A program made the translations under genes and the position numbers. A stretch of DNA of 64,000 bases from JAJCZZ01 sp964569085. GTDB lineage: Bacteria > Gemmatimonadota > Gemmatimonadetes > Longimicrobiales > Gaopeijiaceae. This document shows, piece by piece, positions 26,103 through 33,245 of this stretch; position 1 is the stretch's first letter, and each line of letters starts with the position of its first letter. The stretch lies in NCBI GenBank assembly GCA_964569085.1, contig CAZMTA010000013.1, forward strand, positions 34,115 to 98,114, written 5' to 3'. Below the pieces are notes generated by a model, which ran no database searches, was not told the origin of the DNA, and saw only the letters and a list, made by a program, of their open reading frames with translations.

Positions 26103-28093
26103 GACCCGCCTCCTTCGCCGGGGTCCGGGGCGGCGCGCTCCCGGACGTGGAGCTCGAAGGGGCCCACCGTCTCGACCCGGCGGAAGCCCCGGGCCTCCAG
26201 GTCGGCGCGGAGGGCGGCGGAGGGCGCCGGCGAGAAGAGGGGCCGCGTGTGGAGCACCGCCACGCGGGTGCCCGGCGGCGGACCGGCGCGGGTGGTCTCC
26301 GGCCGCCCCGGGGCGCCCAGGAACTCGTACAGCACCGGTCCCGGGTTGGGTCGGCCCGTGAGGAAGTAGATCTCCGGGGCGTCGGGTCCGGCCCAGAGCG
26401 TGTCCCCGGGTTCGGCCCGGCGCTCCACGCCCGTGACCAGGTCCCCGTAGACCCGGGCGTCCTCCGCGGACACGAGGAGCCCTCCGCGCTCGCCGGGAAG
26501 GCGTGCCTCGCCGGACGCCGCCACGCCTCCGACGTAGGCGCCGGCCAGGACCAGGAGGAGCGCCGCCGGGACCGCCGTGACGGGTCCGTGGCCCACGGCG
26601 GTCCGACCGGTCACGGCCAGGGTGGCCAGCACGGTCAGGGGGAGGAGGTAAAAGACGTACGCCGGGGAGGCGTAGGGGAACTGGACCAGCGCCCAGAGGC
26701 CGGCCACGGCCACGACCGCGAAGAGCGCGGAGGCGTCGGCGCCGTCCGCCTCGGCTCGTCGGAGCGCGACGTGGGCGCCCCACGCCATCAGCCAGGGGGT
26801 CCACGAGCGGACCCCGTACCAGAAGCTGGCGAGCACCGCCCCGTCGAGGACGTCGTCCAGGGTGACCGCCGCCAGGAGCGCGATGGCGAGGGCCGCCGCC
26901 AGCCGGGGGCGGTCGACGCCCCGGACCCGGCCGGAGAGCGCCAGGACGGCCACGCCGACGAGCCCGGGAACCACCGTCCCCGGGGACCCGGCCCCGGAGG
27001 CCGCCGAGGCGAAGCGGGTGGAGGGAAGCAGGAAGACGCCCTCGACCCAGAGCCCCACCGAGCCGGACTCCGCGTAGGGGAGGAGGAAGAGGAGGACGGG
27101 GAAGGCGAGGGCGGAGAGGAGCACCACCCCGTCCGCCAGGAGCGCCTGGAGGGGCGCGCCCAGCGGCCCTTCGGCGGAGGGGTGGTGGGCCCGCCCCGCC
27201 GCCCGCCAGCTCCGCGCCACCAGCGCCGCTCCCAGGACCACGCCCGGGAGGAGGAAGTGGACCAGCCCGGCGAGCCCCGCCCGGCCCACGAGGAGCCGGC
27301 CCAGGAGGAGCCAGAAGGCCAGCACCCCGGTTGCCACGGCGGCCGGGTACACCGGGATCCGCCAGGTGGAGAAGCCTTCGCGTGCGCCCTCGTCGGGGCC
27401 GGCCCGCACTCCGCCCTCCGGGCGCCGCCCGGCGCTCCCCGCCCGGTGCCACGCCAGCGTGAGGAGGACCGCGGCCAGGAAGTAGAGCCCGGTCACCTTG
27501 AAGAGGATGGAGACCCCGGCAGCGAGGCCCACGCCCACCAGCCATCCCCGGTTCTCCGAGTCCAGGAACCGCAGGAGGCACCAGAGCCCCCACGTGGCCA
27601 GGAAGAGGCCGAACCAGCCGGGCATGGCCGCGGGGTACGTCCCCACCGAGGCCACGGCGGCGAGGGCGGTCGCCACCAGGGCGGGTACGGGCCGGGCGAG
27701 CCGCCTGGCCACCAGCCAGACCGCCGGGAGCCAGAGGGCGTAGCCCGCCACCAGGGGCACCCGCAGCGAGGGGAGCTCCACGCCCAAGAGGCGGAAGGCC
27801 GCGGCGCCCAGCACCGCGTTCAGCCCCGTGTAGGGATCGCCGAAGTCCCGGTGGGGGAGCTCGCCCCCCAGGACCCGCTCGGCGGACTGGGCCAGCGTGC
27901 CGTCGTCCAGGGGGATCCAGAATCGGCCCGCCACCCACGCCAGGGCGGCGACGGCGACGGTCCAGGAGAGGGCGAGGGTCAGCGGGTGGGCGGCGACCCG
28001 GCTCGAGCGCGAGGGCATGCCGGGGAAGGTCGGCGCCCCGCCCCGGGGACGCCACCCGGTGGCCGGATCCGCGGTGCCCTCGCCAGAAATCAT
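26099..28093 (-). CDS. PMT/ArnT-like membrane glycosyltransferase
   Basis: A 664-residue polytopic membrane protein with about 11-12 helices. A family-type acidic pair is in the first outer loop (FWIPLDDGTLAQSAERVL), followed by HRDFGDPYTGLNAVL. Enzymes of this class (GT39/GT83-like) move a sugar from polyprenyl phosphate to a lipid or protein on the outer face of the membrane. The long C-terminal region (about 540-664) is a soluble domain ending in FELHVRERAAP. TATAGT lies 7 nt before the ATG at 28093, suggesting a leaderless transcript; an in-frame ATG at 28018 is the alternative and lacks a ribosome site. First gene of the operon. Confidence 0.85.
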   Translation of the reverse strand: MISGEGTADPATGWRPRGGAPTFPGMPSRSSRVAAHPLTLALSWTVAVAALAWVAGRFWIPLDDGTLAQSAERVLGGELPHRDFGDPYTGLNAVLGAAAFRLLGVELPSLRVPLVAGYALWLPAVWLVARRLARPVPALVATALAAVASVGTYPAAMPGWFGLFLATWGLWCLLRFLDSENRGWLVGVGLAAGVSILFKVTGLYFLAAVLLTLAWHRAGSAGRRPEGGVRAGPDEGAREGFSTWRIPVYPAAVATGVLAFWLLLGRLLVGRAGLAGLVHFLLPGVVLGAALVARSWRAAGRAHHPSAEGPLGAPLQALLADGVVLLSALAFPVLLFLLPYAESGSVGLWVEGVFLLPSTRFASAASGAGSPGTVVPGLVGVAVLALSGRVRGVDRPRLAAALAIALLAAVTLDDVLDGAVLASFWYGVRSWTPWLMAWGAHVALRRAEADGADASALFAVVAVAGLWALVQFPYASPAYVFYLLPLTVLATLAVTGRTAVGHGPVTAVPAALLLVLAGAYVGGVAASGEARLPGERGGLLVSAEDARVYGDLVTGVERRAEPGDTLWAGPDAPEIYFLTGRPNPGPVLYEFLGAPGRPETTRAGPPPGTRVAVLHTRPLFSPAPSAALRADLEARGFRRVETVGPFELHVRERAAPDPGEGGGS

Positions 28094-28116
28094 GGCGCAA
28101 ACTATATTGAGAGTCA
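28092..28116. promoter_or_regulatory. Divergent promoter with overlapping -10 boxes, leaderless on both sides
   Basis: An AT-rich island in GC-rich sequence. On the plus strand TATATT (28103-28108) is followed after 7 nt by the padR ATG at 28116. On the minus strand TATAGT (about 28105-28100) is followed after 7 nt by the ATG at 28093 of the glycosyltransferase operon. The two -10 hexamers overlap, so only one polymerase could bind at a time, and PadR proteins usually autoregulate at such sites. No good -35 is visible on either strand. Confidence 0.55.
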
Positions 28117-28478
28117 TGATAAATGATCGGCCCGACCCCGAGTCCTTCCTCCCCCTCACCGTGCCGGAGTACCACGTGCTCCTGGCGCTGGGCGAGGACG
28201 CCCTCCACGGCTACGCCATGATGCAGGCGCTGGAGGACCGGACCGGCGGGAAGGAGAGCCTTCTGCCCGGGACCCTCTACACGACGCTGGCGCGCATGGT
28301 GGACCGGGGCCTCCTGGAGGAGGTCGAGCCGCCGGAGCCCGACGCGGACCGACGGCGTCGCTACTACCGCACCACCGAGCTGGGGCGGGCGGTGGGTCGG
28401 GCCGAGAGCGGCCGGCTGCGCAGGCTCCTGCGGGTGGCGGAGGGTGCCGCGCTGCTCCCCGAGGGCGGCGGAGGCTGA
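28116..28478 (+). CDS. PadR-family transcriptional regulator
   Basis: A 120-residue winged-helix protein. PadR hallmarks are LTVPEYHVLLALGEDALHGYAM, TGGKESLLPGTLYTTLARMVDRGLLEE and RRRYYRTTELGRAV. The ATG at 28116 fits the leaderless promoter; an in-frame ATG at 28092 exists but lies upstream of the -10. The stop overlaps the permease start (TGATG). PadR next to an orphan permease is a recurring pairing in Acidobacteriota and Gemmatimonadota and suggests it controls that permease and itself. Confidence 0.93.
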   Translation: MINDRPDPESFLPLTVPEYHVLLALGEDALHGYAMMQALEDRTGGKESLLPGTLYTTLARMVDRGLLEEVEPPEPDADRRRRYYRTTELGRAVGRAESGRLRRLLRVAEGAALLPEGGGG

Positions 28479-31186
28479 TGCGAGGGCTTCTGGCGGTCCT
28501 CTTCCGGGTCGCGCTCCTGGCCCACCCCGGCAGGATCCGGGAGGAGTACGGGGCCGCCATGGAGGCGACCTTCGAGGACGGGCTGGAGGCCCGGACGGGA
28601 GCGCGGGCGCTGGTGTGGGGCGGCCGCGCCTTGCTGGACCTGACCCTCACCGGCCTGGGCGAGCGCGTCCGGGGAGGGCACGGAACGGGGCGCTCGCACG
28701 CGAGGGGAGGTAGCGGGATGGCGGATCTGGCGACGGACGTGCGCACGGCCCTGCGAGGGCTCCTGAGGACGCCGGGCTTCACGGCTGCGGCGGTCCTGAT
28801 CCTGGCGCTGGGCGTCGGGGCGAACACGGCGGTGTTCTCGGCGGTGGAGGCGGCGCTCCTGGCCCCGCCCCCCTTTCCCGAGCCGGAGCGCCTGGCGCTG
28901 GTGGACCTGGCGGACTCGTCCCGGACGGACCCCGGGCCGCCTCGGACCACGCCGTGGTCCTACCCCAAGCTCCGTCTCCTCCTGGAGGATCGGACCCTTC
29001 CCGTGACGGCGGTCGGGGGCTTCGCGGTCCGGCCCCTCACCCTCACGTCGGGAGGCCTCGCGGAGAGGCTCACGGCGGAGGTCGTCACGCCGGGCTACCT
29101 GGAGGCGCTGGGCGTGGAAGCCTCCGCGGGGCGCCTCTTCGCCTCCGGCGACGACACGGAGGATGCGCCCTCCGTGGTGGTCCTGGGGCATGGGCTGTGG
29201 ACCGCTCGGTTCGGCGCCGACCCCTCCCTGGTGGGGCGGGACGTGCGCCTGGAGGGGGAGTCGGTGCGGGTCGTCGGGGTCGCTCCTCCGGGCTTCGCGG
29301 GGCTCAGCGGGGAGGCGCGCATGTGGGTGCCGGTCCACACCGCCGGGCGCCTCCTGACGCCCATCCTGGTCCGGGCCTCGGGCGCCCACTGGATGCGCGC
29401 CGTGGCCCGCCTCGAGGACGGGTCCACCGTGGAGGCGCTGGACGCGCGGGCCCGGGCCGTGGGGGCCGCGGTGGCGGAGACCTGGCCGGGAGACGACCCC
29501 GATGTGGTCCGCACCGGCGCCGCGGTCTCGCTCGCCGAGGCCCGCACCAACCCCCAGGCCAGGAGGTCGCTCCTCCTCCTGGTGGGGGCGGCGGGGCTCC
29601 TCCTTCTGGGCGCGTGCGCGAACCTGGCGGGCCTCCTCCTGGCCCGGTCGGAGGCCCGTGCCCGGGAGACGGCGGTGCGGCTCTCCCTGGGGTCGGGGCG
29701 CTGGCGGATCCTGCGGGCCAGCCTGATCGAAGGTGCGCTCCTCGGGGTCCTGGGGGGCGCGGCCGCCCTCGTCCTGGCGTCGTGGGGTGCGGGTCTCCTG
29801 GCCCGGGCCTGGCCGTCCCGCTTCGTACAGGGAAGCTGGAACGTGCGCTTCGTCTCGCCGGAGGGGATCGGGGTCGACGGCCCGCTCCTCCTGGCGGGGG
29901 TGGGCGTGGCCGTGGCGGCCGGCGTCCTCTTCGGCGCCCTCTCCGGGCTGTCCCACCTGCGTCGGGACCACCTGGGCGGACTCCGCTCCGGCGGCACGGT
30001 GGACCCCCACGGACAGCGGGCCCGGAAGGTCCTCGTGGGCGTGGAGGTGGCGGTGGCCCTGGTCCTGGTCGTGGGCGCCGGGCTCCTCCTCCGCTCGGTG
30101 GACCGGCTCCGGGGGGTGGACGCGGGTTTCGAGGCCCGGCGGATCGTGGTCTTCCAGGTGCCCCGCGGCCCGGGGGCGGAGGACCACGCGGGCTTCTCCG
30201 GCGAGCTCCTGGCCCGGCTGCGATCGCTGCCCGGGGTGGAGGAGGCCTCGATGGGGTGCGCGGTCCCCGCGGCGAGCCAATGCTGGATCGCCGGGGTGCG
30301 GTCCGCCGGCGCGTCCCGGTGGGCGCCCGGCGACCGGCCCTCGGTGGGGCTGCACCCGGTGGAAGGCGCGTACTTCGCCACGCTGGGGGTGCCGCTCCTG
30401 GAGGGGCGGACCCTCCTGGACTCGGACGACGCCTCGGCTCCCCCGGTGGCGGTCCTGAGCCGGCGGGCGGCGGAACGCCTCTTCCCCGACGGGGACGCCC
30501 TGGGGAACACCCTCAGCGTCACGGCGGGCCTCACGCCCGAGGACGGCCCGTCGGCGACCGTCGTCGGGATCGTGGCGGACGTCCGCTACGGTCGACCCGA
30601 GGAGGGCTTCATGCCCGAGGTCTACCTGAGCCACCTCCAGGAGGGCGGCGCCGAGCGGGTGGTCCTCCGCACCGCCGGCGAGCCCCTGTCGGTGATCCCG
30701 GCCGCCCGGGCGGAGCTGGCGGCGGTGGACGCCGACGTCCCCCTGGTGGACGTCCGGGATCTCCGGAGCATCGAGGCGGCGGGAACCGCCGAGACGCGGG
30801 GCCTGGGGACGCTGCTGGCGATCTTCGCGGCGCTGGCCCTGGCGCTGGCGGCCACCGGGGTCTGGGCGGTGGTGGCGTGGACGGTCCAGCGTCGCACCCG
30901 GGAGCTGGGCCTGCGGATGGCGCTGGGCGCCAGCGGCGGGCGCGTCGTCGGCCTGGGGGTGCGCGAGGGCCTGCTCCCGGTGGCCGTCGGTCTGGCCGTG
31001 GGAGGCGGAGCGGCCTGGGCGGGGAGCCGGCTCCTCGGCTCCTTCCTCTTCGAGGTCGGGCCGGCGGATCCGGTCTCGTGGGTGGCGGCCGTGGTCGTCC
31101 TGGGTGGCGTGGGTGCCCTGGCCGCCTGGCTGCCGGCTCGGCGCGCCACCCGGGTCGATCCCATGGAGGCGTTGCGGGCCGAGTGA
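28478..31186 (+). CDS. ADOP-type MacB/FtsX permease
   Basis: A 902-residue membrane protein of the acidobacterial duplicated orphan permease type. An N-terminal prefix (FRVALLAHPGRIREEYGAAME) precedes the first helix at about residue 105 (FTAAAVLILALGVGANTAVF) and a periplasmic MacB core domain. A first FtsX block with three helices lies at about 365-500, then a second periplasmic domain and a second FtsX block at about 770-900. ELGLRMALGASGGRVV and ARRATRVDPMEALRAE are classic near the end. No ATPase gene is adjacent, as is normal for the group. Coupled to padR. Export of a small molecule is plausible; the substrate is unknown. Confidence 0.92.
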   Translation: MRGLLAVLFRVALLAHPGRIREEYGAAMEATFEDGLEARTGARALVWGGRALLDLTLTGLGERVRGGHGTGRSHARGGSGMADLATDVRTALRGLLRTPGFTAAAVLILALGVGANTAVFSAVEAALLAPPPFPEPERLALVDLADSSRTDPGPPRTTPWSYPKLRLLLEDRTLPVTAVGGFAVRPLTLTSGGLAERLTAEVVTPGYLEALGVEASAGRLFASGDDTEDAPSVVVLGHGLWTARFGADPSLVGRDVRLEGESVRVVGVAPPGFAGLSGEARMWVPVHTAGRLLTPILVRASGAHWMRAVARLEDGSTVEALDARARAVGAAVAETWPGDDPDVVRTGAAVSLAEARTNPQARRSLLLLVGAAGLLLLGACANLAGLLLARSEARARETAVRLSLGSGRWRILRASLIEGALLGVLGGAAALVLASWGAGLLARAWPSRFVQGSWNVRFVSPEGIGVDGPLLLAGVGVAVAAGVLFGALSGLSHLRRDHLGGLRSGGTVDPHGQRARKVLVGVEVAVALVLVVGAGLLLRSVDRLRGVDAGFEARRIVVFQVPRGPGAEDHAGFSGELLARLRSLPGVEEASMGCAVPAASQCWIAGVRSAGASRWAPGDRPSVGLHPVEGAYFATLGVPLLEGRTLLDSDDASAPPVAVLSRRAAERLFPDGDALGNTLSVTAGLTPEDGPSATVVGIVADVRYGRPEEGFMPEVYLSHLQEGGAERVVLRTAGEPLSVIPAARAELAAVDADVPLVDVRDLRSIEAAGTAETRGLGTLLAIFAALALALAATGVWAVVAWTVQRRTRELGLRMALGASGGRVVGLGVREGLLPVAVGLAVGGGAAWAGSRLLGSFLFEVGPADPVSWVAAVVVLGGVGALAAWLPARRATRVDPMEALRAE

Positions 31187-31242
31187 GGGGGGCGGGCCCG
31201 CGGGCGGAGCGTGGGCGAATGGCCGACGCCCGGTGATGAAAA

Positions 31243-31403
31243 CGCAGCCGTCGAAGCCGTCCGGTCGGGTTCTGGCTGCGAAGTCGGCGCCATGGGACGA
31301 GAACGCAGCCACGAACGCGATGGCCTCCGGGCCTCGGCTGCGAAGTCGTCGTCATGACCTGACTTCGCAGCCTGCTGCTCTCGGGCGGCCGTCGGTGGCT
31401 GCG
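31243..31403. repeat. Three-unit array of alternating inverted heptamers, about 61-bp period
   Basis: The heptamer CGCAGCC occurs at 31243-31249, 31304-31310 and 31366-31372; its complement GGCTGCG occurs at 31274-31280, 31336-31342 and 31397-31403. The six sites alternate in orientation at steps of 31, 30, 32, 30 and 31 bp. Each GGCTGCG is extended to GGCTGCGAAGTC, and CATG recurs in both inter-unit stretches. The last unit gives a 15-bp perfect inverted repeat (31358-31372 with 31397-31411). The array lies in a 380-bp convergent gap (31187-31566). The remainder, 31412-31566, shows nothing I can identify. Confidence 0.8.
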
Positions 31404-31566
31404 AAGTCAGGGTCTCGTGGGGCGGGGCGCCGCGATCGCCCGCGCCGGCGATCCCGCGGGGCCCACCACCCCCTCCGCCACCCGAAGGGTATCCGGGGGC
31501 TCGGGGCGCCGGAATGCCCGGACGGGCCCGCTCCGCCACCCCCGCTCGTCCGCCCCCGTTCCTCCC

Positions 31567-33045
31567 CTAGAGGTCCAGCCCCCCCATGGGGTCGAAGCCC
31601 AGCCCGCCGCCCCCGGGCCCGCTCTTCTTCGGCCCCTCGTGGGGGACGCGGGCGTAGCCGCCGGCCCGGCGGCTGATGCGCTTCTGGGCCACCAGCGCCT
31701 CCAGCACCAGCTCGCAGGCGGCGGCCTGGACGCCGGGGCCGGCGGAGGCCGGCGCCAGGCCGACGTCCTGGATCAGGTCCAGGAGGCCCGGGACGGTCTC
31801 GAAGCCCTTCACGCACGCCTCGGCCGCCGAGTCCTCGCCGACCTGGAGCGCCGAGCCCTGCTCGAAGTACTCGACGATGTCCTCCACGTCGACGCCTCCG
31901 GCGCGGTCCTGGAAGGAGAGGGCCGCGGCGCCCTGGATGAGCTCCCGGGCGATCTTGTCGTGGCCGTGGAGCTCGCCCTCGTACTCCAGCTCCATCTTGC
32001 CGGTGATGGCGGGGAGCGCGGCGTAGATGTCGGCGACCCGGGGCACGGCCCGCTCCTCCCCGTGGCGGAGGGCCCGTCGCTCGGCGTTGGAGACCACGGT
32101 CTCCAGCACGGTGATGGGCATGCGCTGGCTCACGCCGGAGCGGTGGTCGACCCGCTTGTCCCCCCGGGCCAGGAAGGCCACCCGCTCGACGATCTCGGAC
32201 ACGAAGTCCGGGACCTCCACCGGGGTGGCGTCCCGCTCGGTCCACGACTCCTGGGCCGTGATGGCCATCCCGGTCTCCAGCTCCTCCGGGTAGTGGGTGC
32301 GGATCTCCGCGCCGATGCGGTCCTTGAGGGGGGTGATGATCTTCCCCCGGGCCGTGTAGTCCTCGGGGTTGGCGGTGAAGACCATGAAGACGTCCAGCGC
32401 CAGGCGGATGGGGTAGCCCTTCACCTGCACGTCCCCCTCCTGGAGGATGTTGAAGAGCCCCACCTGGATCTTCCCCGAGAGGTCCGGCAGCTCGTTGATG
32501 GCGAAGATGCCCCGGTTGGCCCGGGGGAGCATGCCGTAGTGGATGGTGAGCTCGTCGGCCAGGATGTGGCCGCCCCGCGCCGCCTTGATGGGGTCCACGT
32601 CGCCGATGATGTCGGCGATGGTCACGTCCGGCGTGGCGAGCTTCTCCACGTAGCGGTGGTCCCGGTCCACCCACTCGACCTCGGCGTCGTCGCCGTGCTC
32701 CTCCAGGAGCTGGCGGCCCTGCTTGGAGATGGGGGACAGGGGGTCGTCGTTGACCTCGGTGCCGGCCAGGATGGGGATGGCCGGGTCGAGGAGCTCCACC
32801 ATCTGGCGCAGGATCCGGCTCTTGGCCTGGCCCCGGAGCCCCAGGAGGATGAAGTCGTGGCGCGCCAGGACCGCGTTGACGATCTGGGGGACGACGGTGT
32901 CGTCGTAGCCCCGGACCCCGGGGAAGAGCTCCTCGCCCTCCCGCAGCTTCCGCACCAGGTTGGCCCGGAGCTCCTCCTTCACGGTGCGGGGCCGGTAGCC
33001 GCTCTGCTTGAGCTCGGCGACGGTGCGCGGGCGGGTCTCCGCCAT
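31567..33045 (-). CDS. MoxR/magnesium-chelatase-like AAA+ ATPase
   Basis: A 492-residue cytoplasmic ATPase. Its Walker A region reads GLRGQAKSR, a variant in which Ala replaces the usual Gly before the Lys. Walker B is HILADELT, and sensor regions include IFAINELPDL and FTANPEDYTARGKIITPLKDRIGAEI. A C-terminal lid and an extension with Gly-rich GPGGGGLGFDPMGG follow. The ATG at 33045 has AGGAGA 4 nt upstream; a longer in-frame start exists but lacks support. It probably works with the VWA protein at 21210, although about 9 kb separates them. Substrate protein or metal centre unknown. Confidence 0.87.
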   Translation of the reverse strand: MAETRPRTVAELKQSGYRPRTVKEELRANLVRKLREGEELFPGVRGYDDTVVPQIVNAVLARHDFILLGLRGQAKSRILRQMVELLDPAIPILAGTEVNDDPLSPISKQGRQLLEEHGDDAEVEWVDRDHRYVEKLATPDVTIADIIGDVDPIKAARGGHILADELTIHYGMLPRANRGIFAINELPDLSGKIQVGLFNILQEGDVQVKGYPIRLALDVFMVFTANPEDYTARGKIITPLKDRIGAEIRTHYPEELETGMAITAQESWTERDATPVEVPDFVSEIVERVAFLARGDKRVDHRSGVSQRMPITVLETVVSNAERRALRHGEERAVPRVADIYAALPAITGKMELEYEGELHGHDKIARELIQGAAALSFQDRAGGVDVEDIVEYFEQGSALQVGEDSAAEACVKGFETVPGLLDLIQDVGLAPASAGPGVQAAACELVLEALVAQKRISRRAGGYARVPHEGPKKSGPGGGGLGFDPMGGLDL

Positions 33046-33232
33046 GCTGTCTCCTGGATCCTCGGGGGTCGCGGTGGGATCCCGTGCTACCTCGCCGGGG
33101 CGGGGCGGTTCCGGGCCGTGGAGCCTCGTACCGGGCCTGGCGGGCACCGTCCCGGGACGGCCGTGTCGGCTCGGCGGGAGCGGGGCGCGCCGGAGTCTCG
33201 CGTCAAGTGGTGCGAGCCCGGCCGAGGTTCGC

Positions 33233-33245
33233 TAGCATTGCTGGC
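33233..33245 (+). promoter_or_regulatory. -10 box of a likely leaderless transcript
   Basis: TAGCAT (33233-33238) ends 7 nt before the ATG at 33246 and no Shine-Dalgarno-like sequence intervenes, so transcription would start at or next to the start codon. No clear -35 is seen. Confidence 0.45.

Noticed and set aside
28091..28094. Plus-strand ATG at 28092 as the padR start
   Set aside because: It lies upstream of the -10 hexamer that best fits padR, and the extra eight residues precede the normal PadR start; the ATG at 28116 is preferred.
31243..31403. CRISPR array
   Set aside because: The conserved parts are only 7-12 nt and alternate in orientation, there are just three units, and no cas genes are present.
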